In this document: positions 19,481 through 32,560 of the stretch, piece by piece
Layout: each line of letters begins with the position of its first letter
Numbering within the stretch: the stretch's first letter is position 1
From: Lutjanus erythropterus
Lineage: Eukaryota; Chordata; Actinopteri; Lutjaniformes; Lutjanidae
Length of the DNA: 64,000 bases
NCBI GenBank assembly: GCA_020091685.1
Contig: CM034603.1
Span: forward strand, 24,980,595 to 25,044,594
Direction of reading: 5' to 3'
Translations under genes and position numbers: made by a program
Notes under the pieces: generated by a model
What the model saw: the letters and a program-made list of their open reading frames with translations, nothing else
The model's database searches: none
Told to the model about the DNA's origin: nothing

Positions 19481-21995
19481 CGCACCTAATTTAATATCTA
19501 ACATTGAACTATTCTATTAAGGCACAAAACTGGATCTAGACTGTGTGAGTGTGTTATAGAAATATGCGTCATATCCCTGTAGAGTCCCAGGTACTGACAT
19601 CAAAGGGCAGCTGTTCGGGGACACACACATTACTGCATGACCTCTCTTAACTTATGGGTAAATAGTGAAACAGAATACTCTGGGGGCTTGAGAAAGGCTC
19701 GCCCTGTAGTTTGGCATGACATTGGGCCTCCGAGTGGTATTAGGCACCATCCACAACACATTTAAGACTTGAATGTGTTGCTTTGAGGAATTTTTTTGGA
19801 TTTTTTAGATGGATTTGTTAGCCTCAAACCATGACGCAGTATGAAATCAGTCTGTAATATCCATAGAGACACATTCTGCAAAGAGCTAGAGGCAGCCAGG
19901 GCATCTCCAGAGATAGTTTGGATTTTTTTCTCCTTTCTGTCTAGTGGTTATCTGATCATCAGTCAAGGGAAAAGGTGAGTATGGAGTGCAAACAAAAGGC
20001 GCTTGAATAAACTAGCTCCCGGCCACATTATTCAGACTCTGGGTATTGTACTCGGCTGACAAGCCTCAACAGGACGTGAAGCTCCAGAGAAGCTTATCTG
20101 GGAATGGGTAGGACTCAGCCGCTCGACAAGGATCTAAAAAAAAAAAAAAAAAGTTATGTATCTGTATCTTTACTGCTGCATGTAACAAATCACAACAGTT
20201 ATACTACATAAAACTAGATAAATAGAAACACCTGTAAGATTATGCAGTGCAGAAACAGAAGCCCCACAGGAAATACAGCTTTTTCCCCCCAGCTGTATCT
20301 GTGTACTCCCAACAATGTAATGCAATCAGTACAACAACAGCACAAACTATAACTCTCAGTTCAATGAGTCGACTCAATACTCTTGCATCATGTAAACAAG
20401 AATTAAATATTCAGATTCACAGGAGCAGCAATCACTGACTGTTGTGTTGGATTATAACACAGTTGCAGGCGTTTCTGTTTTGTCATTACTTATATTTTTT
20501 ATATTCTAACATATGCAGCACATGTTGCATGTGTCAACAGGTTGTGAGCAGATCAATCAAAATGTCAGTCTTCCACCCAAAGATGGTTTATTTGAATGCT
20601 TTATATGGGCCTGAAGATGTAAAATCATCCAGCAATTCACAAGTAATAATGAAAAGAATTGCACCTTAATTTTACCATATTTTTTTCTTGATTTTGTTTG
20701 GCTGTCTGTTGTTGTATTGCCTCCTGGGTGTTTGTCTGCCAAAGCAAACTCTGTTTTAGGTGCGATATAATTCAAGTTCTTGTTATTATAAAGACAAGTA
20801 AAAAGAAGAAGTCTAAAAATGGGGTAATAGAAAGAAATAGAAACATGGCTTTTCTGCTTTTTTATCCTGTTAATCACCTCTTGGCCCCTCAACAACCCCA
20901 CTGTGGGTCCACGTGGATACATGCAAGCTATTTGACACTGTTTTCAATACATTTACAGATATAGAATAGACATGAGAGCTATGAGCAAGGACATAAGAGA
21001 ATGTGAAAAGTTAAGTATATATATAAATATAAATACAAAGCATATGTAACCAACAACAAAGCAGAAACTCTAGATACAAGTCAAGTGTTTGTGGGATGTA
21101 AACATTATAAATAGTGAAAAAGAAATAAGTATTGAATGGGTACACATGAAGTGGATGTACAGCATGTATTCATGTCTACAAACAACCTATACAGTGTGCA
21201 GGATTTATACTGACAGTGACAGTGCACAGTGATATGTACAAGGTGAAAATAGAACAGTGCATGTACACTGTAAAAAATATCACCTGTAATGGTTTATTGA
21301 CACAGTATTTAAGTGTTAAAATTAAAGTGATGTGTTAAAGAGCGAAGACAATGTTTTTGTGAATCTGTTTAAACCCATGGGCAAAGAAATGTGATTATAG
21401 GTATTCATGGTTTCAAGATACTGCAGAACTAAAAGGACACATTTCCATGAAATTAGCTGTGGATATTCATGGTCCCCACAGAGTGAATTTAAGTGTTTTT
21501 GGTTTATGGAGCATATTCTTCCCAGGGATGACTCAGTCTGTGTTGGACCCAGTGTGAGCACCTCTGGCAAAAAAAAAGAATGTCAACTTTATCTGCTATC
21601 TGATTCCCTTAAGATTTACTGTGACATTTATGGTTACTAAAGGATGAGCCCCTGGTTGTTGTGACCCCTTGACCCGTCTTCTTGCCAAAATTTTCACACG
21701 TAGATGATGTAGACTTTATGGGCCCATCATTGTGGGATTTACTGAACACTTTGAGTTTCCAGTTGAGTTACTCAGTCAGTCTTGGTGCTTTATGTCCCCT
21801 GTTATCAGTTTGATGAGCCAACAGGCCAAGGCTTTCAGCAGTCGGAACCAGAGCACAATAAATTATTCTGTTGATGGATTTCCTCTATTGTTATTTTTAT
21901 TTAAATAAAGCAGTGTGACGTCTGGTCTGTTTTAATTGCCTGAGAAATATTGGATTAGCTACTCTTACTTAAACAAGGACAAAGAAAATCCTTGT
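19481..21995. other. Intergenic; AT-rich, no gene
   Basis: No gene is supported. There is an A-run at 20137-20151. Near 21266 the phrase ACACTGTAAAAAATATCACC resembles the end of another inverted-repeat element, but no partner end was found. From 20960 to 21270 there are GTACA/TGTACA-rich words, possibly LINE 3' sequence. Confidence 0.35.
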
Positions 21996-22002
21996 TGTAG
22001 CC

Positions 22003-22071
22003 TCATTGTATTCGCTCCCAGTATGTTTTAGAACTAATTTTAAGATTTTACTGTTGACTTTTAAAGTTTAC
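22003..22071 (+). mobile_element. LINE C-terminal fragment (L2/Rex-like)
   Basis: The frame from 22003 reads SLYSLPVCFRTNFKILLLTF, matching the SLHWLPV..RI.FKILLLTFKAL block near the C-terminus of L2/Rex-like LINE ORF2 proteins. The typical HW is replaced by YS. It ends after about 23 codons and is a non-functional remnant. The LINE-type 3' end at 23355-23432 may belong to the same insertion. Confidence 0.8.
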
Positions 22072-23354
22072 ATGAAGTCAAAATTGATGTTTAAGTGTTT
22101 TTATCACATATATATTGACCTATAAGACACCTATACACCAGTATCTGGCCCACCAATGACAAAATAGTTGTTTTGTAGATATTGTCTGGCATTTTTCAAG
22201 TACTGTTAAGTGTGGGCTAAATTTGTGTCCAGTAAAATACGTCCTTACATTCACAGCCAAAGCATGGAAGGAGAATTTATTTGTTCATTGGAGCAGACTG
22301 GAGGGTTTTTGGAAAATGGGCCCCACTGCACAAAAATACACTTTTAGTCACTATTTGGGTGAAACTGGATCATATTTTGTGGAGAAAATATTTTCTCCAT
22401 AATTTCTTGTTGGACAGATAGTTTCTTGATGAGATAGTTTTAGCCCACTTGCTAAAATAGCTAACCTTATGTTTAGCTATTTGCGGGCAACAGAGCTGAG
22501 ATCAGCTGTCTCCCAGTGAACATGACCAGTGACCAGGATGAACACCGCCAAGACAGACAGGCAATACAGTAGTGAGGTCATTTATAGAGTTTCCTGATGG
22601 AAAGAAAGCTTTACTTTGCTTAAGTAAGATAGCTAACCGCTTAATAAACGTTTCCTGTTTCTCAACACCAGATATCCATCTATTTCCATCCAGGAAATAG
22701 CATGCAAGCGAGCTAAATATTGTCTTGTCTGTGGTAAACGAATTACAGTAAATTAATCAAATTCAGTTTGCAGGAACCCCATAAGTGCAGTTTCCATGGG
22801 AACCCAGCTATCGACTCTTTGGTTATACAGAAATGGGCTACAGTGAGTTGAAAAACAATAAATGAAAGAAGGAATGGCTGCCTGAAGACATCAGGTAAAC
22901 AAAATCTGTGGCCTCTTGTAGGCCTCTAGTATAGAAACACTAGACATATGTTGTACACGGTATATTTTGTTGAGTTATGCACTAACAATATCCCAAATCT
23001 TCAAACACAGAGAAATCTGTAACTGAGTCAAGGTAATGCTGTGTTTCCTGCTGGCTGATGCTAGTTAGTTGCTAGAGCTGCTATGACTTATTGGAAAATA
23101 CTGGGATATGTCAGATGTGTCAGAGAACGAGGAGGGAAGTTGATGAACATGACGCTACTTCATGACATCATCAGTCTGTCTTTTGTAATTGTTTTACAGA
23201 GAGAGACCCCTAATGGCAGAATCCACATATTGTGTAGAGACCTTTCCCTAGTTTTACTTGATTTTCATTGGCCATGTATTTTCCTGGCGACACTAATTCC
23301 GTTTATTTGTTTTATCGCTTTCTGCTTCATCAGAAGTTTATGATCTGCTTGTTG
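22072..23354. other. Intergenic between LINE remnants
   Basis: No gene is recognised. It separates a LINE coding remnant from a LINE-like 3' tail in the same orientation, so part may be younger insertions. GCTAACC-type words at 22440-22640 resemble those at 11.1-11.3 kb. Confidence 0.35.
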
Positions 23355-23432
23355 TTAAGTCATTGCCTTGTACGAAGCACTTTGTATCTTGGGTTTAAAA
23401 AAGTGCTCTTTAAATGTGGATTATTATCATGA
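23355..23432 (+). mobile_element. L2-like LINE 3' end
   Basis: The text CGAAGCACTTTGTATCTTGG followed by TTTAAAAAAGTGCTCTTTAAATG and ATTATTATCA is the characteristic 3' terminal stem and tail of fish L2-like LINEs (AAGCACTTTGTAAC...AAAGTGCTATATAAAT...ATTATT). Only the tail is recognisable. Confidence 0.7.
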
Positions 23433-25987
23433 CTCTTGTGCGAGTTCTGCAAAGTAACCGTAGTCATAGCAGTGTGTTATTTTGCTGCTCTCTCTCACAA
23501 AATAATGAATCCCGTGTGCTGACACATTTCAATAGGTTATGCATCATGAAATACCATCTGCATACATAACCAAAAATGGCAGAACATCATCCGTCATTTT
23601 AAAAAGAAGTTTCAGAATGACTAGTTTTTGGCTCGAATTCCTCTGTGATCACTGGAACAGAATAGCACAATAATGTTTACAACAGCATCCAACAAAACTG
23701 TCCACAGTGAACTGAAAACTCCCCTGGGACTGCAATTTTTTATTTATGTTGAACAGAACTTGCAATTGCTATTTTCCTGTTTTTCAAGAGGAGTCGGAAA
23801 TATTTCAGCACTCTAAGATTTCAAACATAAACCCACCAGGCGGCTGAATACTTGCGCAGAGTGATATTTTGCAATTATGAGCCTTATAAACACTGCATCA
23901 ATATTACAATCCCCCTCCGAGAAGTAGATTGTTTGTCTTTCCAAGCTAGTAGTCACAGTGTTGCCTGCCATAAATATCCTCTGTCATTGGTGCATTCCTC
24001 TGCCTTCACCACAGCCTTTGAGTATTCTGGGAGATTGCCTGGTCTGCACCGATGCTTTCATTCCAGTGGACTGATCACAGGAGACCTGATCCAGCTGTGT
24101 CATGAGTCGCAAAGAAAAATCACAGCTGATAAGAAACCATGACACTGAGTGATGTGGGATAAGGCGTGACTTTAAAGGCAACAAGCAGCAGTTGGATTGA
24201 ATTAGGAGATAATGCTAATGACGTTCAGACTAGCACACTTTAAAAAATCATACAAGAATGAACTAATCTTTTCACATTACTTTAATGTAAACATAAAGGT
24301 TTTATTTATTAAGTCAGTTAAACTTAACATTTCCTGCATTTATTTTCAGAATACTTCAGACCTTATAAACATGACTTCTTCTGACATGAAGTCTTCTGAC
24401 TTGACATGAATTGAGTTGAGTTTAACCAACTCATTAAATTAAGTTTCTAAAGAAACATGATTTCCTAGAGTGCATTGTTTGAGAGTTAAAACTCTCCTGA
24501 GACAGAAAATCATACTTATCACACTAATAATGTTGTTATGCCACAGTGAATATAATTTACATACAGTTTATGGGATGAGTAGTTCCTTCACTCTTAAAAT
24601 AATTATGTCTATTATTATTAGGTTTTCCAATATTTCTTTTTTTCTCCAAATCAAATGATTTATGGTCATGATTCATCTTGTAGTTGGCTGACTTGGCTCC
24701 AGGCTTAAATCTCTTTGTATAAGGATTTTCTGAAACATCAGTGAAGTGAATGAATGGAAAATGAATTTCCAGAGCCAAAGAAAGAGTATTTGTTTTGAAT
24801 CATTAAAAAATCACCTCAACTTGTCTTTTCAAAGTCAGAATTTTAAGGTAGCCTGGACTTTTTTAAGTCAAAACAAAATGTTTATTTTTACAGGCCTCTG
24901 TGATTGAAGTAAGACTAAAAAGACCTCTGGCTTGAGATCGCTGATGATAGCGTCAATATGAGACATGCCACTGAGCACAGGAATGGATATGAATCAAGGG
25001 CCTGCAGGGGCGGACACGTCATCATCCCACAACAGCAGCATTAGTTGCCACAGACAGCTGGAATGTTCCACCGGGATGACAGAAGGTGTGTCCGATCACA
25101 CAACAACATCCCCCCACTTCTCTCGACACCATCAACATGCCTCCTGGTTGAACCCCCCACCAGCTCTAATCCCCCCCGGTCTGAGCTAACCGGTCAGTCG
25201 AGACAAATGGCGAGGAGCTGCTCGGCGGTGAAGACGCAGCAGGTGCTGTGCTGTCAAAGGCCACTTCACACCTCCTCTCTCTCTCTCTCACACCACCGCC
25301 ACTATCACCCCCCCTGCGAGCCTCGGCCACCCTCTCCACGGGAGGGGAGAGGGGGGCTCTCCGGGGTCTGCTTTGTTATCAGCATGCTCCAGCTTTGAAG
25401 TGAGCTGGGCCAGAATCTGGACTGTGTTTACTTGAAGGCATCTCCCTTGTTGTGTGTGTCAGCCTGAGGTAATTACGGCTCAGCAAGTAGCCCTGACCGT
25501 GATGACACGGTGGGGTAGGTGTGGAGAAGTAGGCAGGGCCCGGAGTACATCAGCGTCTGAGGCTGCTCTTACTCACTGAGGATGTGGTTCAGACAAGGGA
25601 GCTCCCAAGTGGGGTCTGCTTGCATGGGCATGATTTGTTAAAATAAGCAACGACCATGGCCAATAATGTCCTATAATTGTATTGTTATCATGAAGTGCAG
25701 GCCTGTTGTGCTTTTTTCTCAGTGGGGTGTCACATCAAAGACTTGTTAAAGCAAAGCAGTACATTTGGAAGTACAATTTCTGTTGCATAATTCAAAGTGA
25801 AAGTACGTTTAAGTTGATATTTTGCCATATTAATGTATGGTAATGCATTTTTGATTCATTCTGGCTCAGGAGTTTGAAAAGAACCAGTGACTTAAGACCT
25901 CAAACCAGTTTTTTTTGTGTGTTTTCACTTTTGCTTTGAGGCAAAGTTTGCAAATGTCATTACTTCTTTAAGATGTGAGTTAATGAA
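23433..25987. other. Low-repeat intergenic stretch, possible cis-regulatory DNA
   Basis: No gene is supported. The parts 23830-24190 and 24950-25640 are GC-richer, unique-looking and lack transposon ends. The second includes CT-rich and G-rich runs (25275-25370). They are candidates for conserved non-coding elements in the snai2 desert, on appearance only. Confidence 0.35.
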
Positions 25988-26720
25988 AGTTCAATATTTT
26001 TGAGAAATGTGTTCATTTGCTTTCTTGCTGAGACTGAGATGAGATGAGAGGATTGATATCACTCTCATGCACTGGTAGAGGAAGTATTTAGATACTTTAC
26101 TGAAGAAAAAGTAGCAATACCACAGTGTAAAAATACTCTGTTACAAGTAAAAGGCATTCATTCAAAATCCTACTTAAGTAAAAGTATAAAAGTATTAGCC
26201 TGAAAACACACTTAAAGTAAAAGTAATCATTATGCAGAATGGGCGATTTCATAATCATATACATTATATTATTAGATTATAATTATTGATCCATTAATGT
26301 GTAAATCAATTTAAAGGCACAGCTGGTAATAACTTATTGCATACTGCTGGGTATACTTATCTATAATAATGTAATGTAATGTAAATTAAAAAGTGTAATA
26401 TTTGCCTCAAAAATATAGTGGACTAAAAGTAGTGTACATAGCATAACATGGAAATACTTCAGTACAAGTACATCAAACTTGAAGTGCAGTACTTGAGTAC
26501 ATGTACTTAGTTACATTCAACCACTGCTCTCATGTTTGTACGGTAAACATGAAGCCACAGTTTGTTAGGTTATCTTAGCTTAGCATAAAGAGGGAAATTG
26601 CATCTCAAAATCCTCATAATTAATATGTTATATCTTGTTTCTTTATTCTGTACAGAATTGAACTGTTAAAATTACATGTTGTGGTTTTATGGAGGGTTAT
26701 GTGTATTTCTACAGTGTCTG
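25988..26720. repeat. Dispersed TTAGCTTAGCATAAAG repeat (copy 2), split by a younger insertion
   Basis: The text before 26068 (GTTCAATATTTTTGAGAAAT, CTTTCTTGCTGAGA, GATATCACTCTCATG) continues after 26534 with TTTGTACGGTAAACATGAAG, TTATCTTAGCTTAGCATAAA and TTAATATGTTATATC. Joined across the insertion this is one copy of the family seen at 18.9, 29.1-30.6 and 48.2-48.7 kb. The right limit is approximate. Confidence 0.75.
26068..26526. mobile_element. hAT-like miniature element with perfect 8-bp target duplication
   Basis: The ends are CACTGGTAGAGGAAGTATTTAG and GTACTTAGTTACATTCAACCACTG. CTCTCATG occurs immediately on both sides (26060-26067, 26527-26534), an exact 8-bp target duplication. At 459 bp it has no coding capacity and contains many AAGTA/TACTT words. 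Removing the element and one CTCTCATG restores a continuous older repeat, so the insertion is secondary. Related ends lie at 49.84, 51.08, 52.44 and 53.8 kb. Confidence 0.9.
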
Positions 26721-29119
26721 TGTTCATGGTAACTAAGGAACATGTCTCATTTCTAGTTGGAGCTCTATGACACGGAATAATAATCAACAGTATTAATAGT
26801 AATACTAGGATCAATTCATTAGTTTTGGTCTTTAATGAGATTTGCTGACAATAAGACAATATAGAATACCACCAGATATGTCCTTTAATCCGTTGTACAG
26901 AGTAGTTTCTAGCATGTCTGTCATTTTTGGAAATAGTCATGTAAAAGTGAGTTCCAGCCACCCATCAGAAATGTCCTCAATATGGAAACTAGCAGGGAAT
27001 TAGTTGCTTATTTTGCATTGCCAATTACTTTCAGCAGTTGTACTTTTAATAGAGGACTAAAAAACAAGCCAAATCTATCAGCGTCATTCCAAAAACACTG
27101 GTCACACATTGCACAAGCTCACTGGTGAGAGTTTGATAATGAGATTTCTCCTCCCTTCAGCTTGCTCAGACGCCAAAACATGATTTTTACAGAATACCAA
27201 TTAACTGCAGAAGCCTTCAGACTATATGAAAACAGTATTAGAAAGATCTAAATGTCAGAACACACGAGGCGATCATGTTTTAACAGTTTTGTTTCTCCGG
27301 CTCCGGACGTGTTGATGATGTCAGCATTAGCATGAAGTCAAAGGTCAGATTCCACATAACGCAGCTGCACGGAGCTGCAGCCTCGCAGATACCGACCGGT
27401 GCATGGACTGGACGTAATCTGCAGCATAAATGACGCTGGATATCAGTGCATTGCGAAAGGCCAGACATCCCCCTGCAGGCCTTGGTGCGGTTGTCAGGGA
27501 GAATGTGTAACCTCTCTGTCAGACTAATACAATGGAAAATAAGTCTTGCATCATCTCTAATATCCTGTGCGAGGTGTATTTTATAAGCATGTGCATCATT
27601 TGAACATATCACAGAGTGACACATGATGAAATCCTTTGTGTTGACGGAGACACATCTGAAAAAATACAGTCACACTTCTTTTTACAGCACAATAAGATGT
27701 AACAAGCCATACTCTGTATCAGATCAGACAAAAATAAATAATGTGTTCTTTATTAGACAGTAGTGATACCGCAATTAGAATAAATCAGCTGGGACATTTT
27801 ACAACAGAACTGCACTGTAAACCAAAGTGCATTATTTTCCACAGTTAGACCAACATATTATATATAGACAAAATATTCCTCTGCCTCTATGATTTTGGCC
27901 TTTACTTGGTAGATCTGGATTACAGACTGTTTTTTAAAGGGTGAAGTAGCAGATATGCGATTTTACTTTAGTTTACAGTACAGTTATGTTGTATTGTGTC
28001 CCCAGTTACCCTCAAATAAAGTCTAATAAGGGTCTAACAGTGGAAAACAATACACTTTTGTTTACAGAATGGTTCTGTTGTAATGTATCCTCAAACATCC
28101 TCTAATAAAGTCTAATAATGGTCTAATAAAATGTCTAATACTGTCCAATAAAGAACATATTATTTGAGTTTTTGTTTAATTTGATACAAAGTACAGCTTG
28201 TCACGTCATTTTAGTGTACCATTAAGTGTATGGTGTCTAATTAGGGTATAGCTGTTTGTTTACTAGCTAATAAAGAACATATTATTTATAGTTTTTGTCT
28301 GATTTGATAGAAAGAATGGCTCGTTATTTCTTATTAGTGTTCTATAAAATTTAGTGTGACCAAGATTTTAGGCAAAATTAGGATATTTATCTTGTCATTC
28401 TCTCTTTTAACTTACTACAATTAATTTTGGCTGTTATCCTGATTTAATGGATGTTGCGGAACAATAATTTGCCAGCTTTGAACAGCAGTGGAGCGCACAA
28501 CTAATTTGAAAAAAACGTAAATCAACTGTCTTTAATGAAGAAAAGCTTTCATTTTGTTGGGAAAAAAACATCAACAGCATGAATTCCCATGCACGCAGAC
28601 CAAGGTGACGAATCACATATGGCAGAGAGTTAATGTGACGGTGAAAGCGTTTTCAAAGCAAGTACACACAGAGATTAGGGAGGATCTACAAAGTCTATCA
28701 CAATCTGATAAGACTTCTGGTGTTTTCATTGGTGAGTGTCTCTGCTTTTATCTTCTACAACTGCTGAGCTTCTCTTATCATGTGCAGCACAGTCTGGAAT
28801 TCCAGCCTCTGATAATTGTCCGGTAATCTTTGGCTACCCAAGCAAACAGTTAAACTAACATGGACTGTAAAATATTTCACAAAATGCCACACAGCCTCAC
28901 CTGTAAGTGATGGATCCTTGTGATAAAACACCTTTAAACCGAACTTTTCAGCTAGAGGAGCAGTATTTTCTATTTATGATAAACTGGGAAATAGATGGAA
29001 ATGGAGTTTGGCTATAACAGAGGAGCAATGGGAAGAAGGTTATGGAGGAAGTGCATACATCTTCAATTTTGTCGTAGGCATTTGTAGATAGAGTTCACAG
29101 TGCTTCGATTCAATTTCTT
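26721..29119. other. Intergenic; no gene, one unique-looking block
   Basis: No gene is recognised. The block 27280-27640 is GC-richer and lacks repeat features; it could be a conserved non-coding element. At 28010-28290 the phrase TAATAAAGTCTAATAA/GGTCTAATAA recurs several times as a loose tandem repeat. Confidence 0.35.
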
Positions 29120-29240
29120 CAAAGTTAAAGGAAGGGTTCAACATTTTGGGAAATATGCTTTCTTGCCAAAGATTGATTGCTCTCATGTTTGTATGGCATG
29201 CTGCAGCAACGGGTCCTAAAACCCAGAAATGAGTTAGCAT
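29120..29240. repeat. Dispersed palindromic repeat, left-end fragment (copy 3)
   Basis: It reads GGTTCAACATTTTGGGAAAT, GCTTTCTTGCC, CTCTCATGTTTGTATGG: the left-end phrases of the family at 25.99 kb. The right-end phrases appear 0.9 kb later (30005-30260), so the two may be one copy split by later insertions including a SINE. Confidence 0.6.
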
Positions 29241-29529
29241 ATGTGCACCTCCGGTTCCCTCGTCTAGAAGTCAATGGGTTTTTTCAATGGGTTTTCAGTT
29301 AGATGCCTCAAATAAGGTCTGGGGTTAATACAAGCTTAGTTTAGTTTAGTTTTTTAGTCCATAAAACACACACAGGAAAACAGTGCTGCAGAGTCTCCCA
29401 AACAATTTAAGTGAATGGTGACCAGTTTTCAAATGTAAAGAAAAAACTTTTTTTTTTTTAAAAAAAGCCTCCATACTGCTCATTTAGCACAATCCAAGGC
29501 TCCTAAAGCCCCAACATACAGACAACCAT

Positions 29530-29777
29530 AATGACTTGGTTTGGGAACTGGAGGGTTGCTGGTTAAAGTCCAGTATGGAAATGAGCAAGGCACCAAACCC
29601 CTAACTGCTCAGAGCGCCTAACTATATGTATGTATATGTATGTGTGCAACCTCCTGACTCTGACACCTCTCTGATGCAAGTCTATAGATTCTGTGTGTGT
29701 GTTCAGGCCTGTGACAACAGAGTGAAAAATGTAATTTAATTTCCCCTGAGGATTAATGAAGTATGTCTTCTGCTTCT
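29530..29777 (+). mobile_element. tRNA-derived SINE
   Basis: GGTTAAAGTCC at 29561-29571, preceded by GGGTTGCT, resembles a Pol III B box (GGTTCRANNCC). GAGCAAGGCACCAAACCCCT then AACTGCTCAGAGCGCC is the usual fish SINE body, and TTTCCCCTGAGGATTAATGA with AGTATGTCTTCTGCTTCT is the LINE-shared 3' tail ending in short pyrimidine repeats. The A box is not clear, so the copy is old. Confidence 0.8.
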
Positions 29778-29999
29778 AAAAAAATCATAAAAGTGGTGTC
29801 CATTTGTGAAGATTATTTTCCTGAAAGAAATGTATTTTCTGCAATAATCCAGTGGAAAAATCCCATTGGCTTTTTGTCAAAGGATCCTGATTGATGCTAA
29901 CTTCTGGGGTGAATGGCAAAAAAAAAAAAAAAAAGTCATCCCTGCTGCACTCTTTTGGTTTATGCATTTAAAAACTGAGGTGTAAAAACTACACATTAT

Positions 30000-30640
30000 A
30001 GTTACGAGAGAGTAGGACCAGACTATTTCTTGGTCACGAGCACTTTTTATACTAGTTAAACAAATTTATTATATAACACGTTTAATAGTGAACAGATTTT
30101 GTTAGATGTGGGCTGAATAGTTGTCCCTGTTTCTAGTCTTTATGCTAAGCTAACTAGTTGCTGGCTGTAGATTCATATTTAACATACAGACATGAGAATG
30201 GTACTGATCTTCCCATTTCTGTTGGCAAGAAAGCAAAAGAGTGTATGTCTTATATTGGGGAAATATATCACAAACTACTTAATCTGCACAGTAAATACAA
30301 CACATGGTTAACTTAGCTTAGCACAAAGACTGGAATCAAGGGGAAACAGCTAGTCTGGCTCTGTCTAGAGGGAAGAAAAACATTACCTACCACCTCTAAA
30401 GCTCAATAATTAACATGCTAATTCACATTCGTTCATGAGAATAAGAGCTGAAATGTAAAAATGCCAAGGGGTGTTTTACCGGAGCTTATGGCCCTTGGTG
30501 CAGAACAAAACGAAATATAATGAATGAGGTGATTTTGTTCAGTGTGGACAAGGTAGCTCTTTCCCCTTGTTTCCGTCTGATGCTAAGCTAACCGGCTGCT
30601 GGTTGCAGTAGATTTATATTTGCCCTATCGATCTTCTCTC
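30000..30640. repeat. Dispersed palindromic repeat, right-end and second copy fragments
   Basis: At 30128-30260 the phrases AGTCTTTATGCTAAGCTAAC, CATATTTAACATACAGACAT and TTGGCAAGAAAGC are the inverted complement of the left-end phrases. At 30305-30640 both GTTAACTTAGCTTAGCACAA and GATGCTAAGCTAACCGGCTG occur, showing the palindromic layout of the family. No coding capacity. Confidence 0.65.
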
Positions 30641-31730
30641 ATCAAGTGAGAGAATAAAAATGTCCAAATAATACTTTAAATTAGTTCAGGTATGCTTTGT
30701 GGTCCTATGGAAATGAGATTTTATCAATGAGATCAGTTGAACAGCTTTATCGTTATCTCTAAATATATCACGCTGTTACACCTATGTTGATCTTTGAAGC
30801 TGCCGCCCCTCCCCCACCCACCCCAACCTTTTTTTATATCTGTCGCACTGACATCTTTTTATCTTCTCCCGTCTGTGTATTGTTACGTTTTCGTTTGATA
30901 AGAAAGCCAATTAACAGAGTTATAAAACTTGCCATAATAAATGCTGTTTGGACTGATTTTTATAAAGTGCGACTGTGAAAATATGTTTTAAAGGTCGTCT
31001 TACTTTTCATCTCTCACTGCAAAACACATCCAGCGACATGAAGCCTGGAGGAATACAACTTGAGGGTGAGGTAAAGCTCCTCTGCCTTGATGCCAAGAGA
31101 AAGCAGAGGCAATGGTTGACCTTGTCCTTCTTTGCTGTTGGTCTGTGGGTTTGGGCCAGGGACAGGAACTCCCTGTACAGACACTGTGTCTGCGATTGCT
31201 GAAACTACTCCACAGTAGAACGCTTTGTTCACTGCCACCAAGGAAAACCTAGACAACAAAAACACACACATTCTGGAAAAATGAACACTTGAGAGGGGTC
31301 GTTTTCTCCTCAAAACGTCTTGCTTGGGTTTCAGCGGTAAATAATATTCCCTTCAGAAAGGGGGAAAATCATGCAGCTTTACAAAAACTGCCTCGAGATA
31401 ATACATACAAGACCTGTTGTTATCAAACCATTAATCTAAATTTACAAGTAGTGAAGGGTTATGATGTCGCAAAAAAAAAAAAAAAAAAAAGAGCCCATAA
31501 CCGCAGTGTGACCAAAGACTTAAGTTGTTTAACTGTGTGGGTGGGGGCTGGGGGGTGTGACTGGGGTGGAAGCTCATAACTCTCTGAAAATTAAACAGTT
31601 TAGAGGTTATGTGGTTATTTGTATTACTAAGACAAATCTCAGCATGAGCCACCCAATAAAAATAACAATCCAACAATGTTATTTTTAGTTGGAAATCAAA
31701 TGTATAATTCGATTTTCAGCGGTTTATTCC
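30641..31730. other. Intergenic; no gene
   Basis: There is an A-run at 31471-31490 and a C-rich run at 30805-30825. Otherwise the sequence is unremarkable and no gene is supported. Confidence 0.4.
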
Positions 31731-32560
31731 AACACTCTCAGAAGTAAGGGTTCTAACAGGGTTCTTAATAAACAGTTTGTCAAGGTTTCTGTGTAAGGCA
31801 AGAGGTTCCATTAAGAATCTTTTTCATCTGAAGAACCTTTTTTGAAGAGTTCTTCGATGATTGTTGGGTGTAAAAATATATTTTCTCAGTTTAAACACTG
31901 GTAACACAGAATATTAAAACGATTGATGACCACAATATACAATATATGGGATTCAATAAGTTTGTGCCTCATCTGTAGAGTATAGTATGGTTCTTCATAG
32001 AACCCTCAGAAGATATCAGCTTTATATCAGCCTGGGTAGGTTCCTGATGAATCCCTTGGAATATAAAGGGTTCTCAGTGAAACATCTTGGGTGGGTTCTT
32101 GTTAGCTGCCTTAGAAGGTGGAAAGGTTCTGGATAGAACCCCCAGAGAGGGCTCTGGGTGGAACCAAGAGGCTTAAAAGGAAAACCCTTATAAAATATAT
32201 TTTTAGATTATCCTGGGTAGGTTCTTGTGCTCTAAGGGTTGGAATATAAAAGGGTACTTGATTGAACCCCCTGGGTGGGTTCTAGATGAAACCCTTTGAA
32301 TCTGAAATGGTTCTCAACAGAACATTCTGAATGGGTTCTAAATGAAAACCTGTGGAATACAAAAGGGTTCTTGGTAGAACACCCTGGGTGGGCTCTTGTT
32401 ATCACCCTTAGAAGGTCAGATTCCAGACAGAACCCTCAGAGTGGAAACCGTTACTCTATAATAGGGTTCTCTGTAGAACATCTCATAGAGGATTCTGGGT
32501 GGTTCCTTTCACAGAGGGTTCTGGGGACTGTATGTTGGGTTCTAGGTTAGGGAAGAACCC
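31731..32560. repeat. GGTTCT-rich repeat block 1
   Basis: About 0.8 kb is dominated by imperfect units with GGGTTCT-AGATGAAACCCTT and GAATATAAAAGGGTTCT-AGTAGAACCCCCTGGG. Direct and inverted GGTTCT/AGAACC words alternate at about 50-65 bp. It begins with CAACACTCTCAGAAGTAAGG. The terminal part of the same element type (AGCCAAAGAACCCTGTATGG) lies at 33135-33280 after a 0.57-kb interruption. It is non-coding and matches block 2 at 37.3-38.1 kb. Confidence 0.8.

Noticed and set aside
24965..25398. Two overlapping plus-strand open frames (74 and 117 codons) in a GC-richer block
   Set aside because: Low-complexity Ser/Pro/His composition with no domain. The block is better viewed as possible regulatory DNA.
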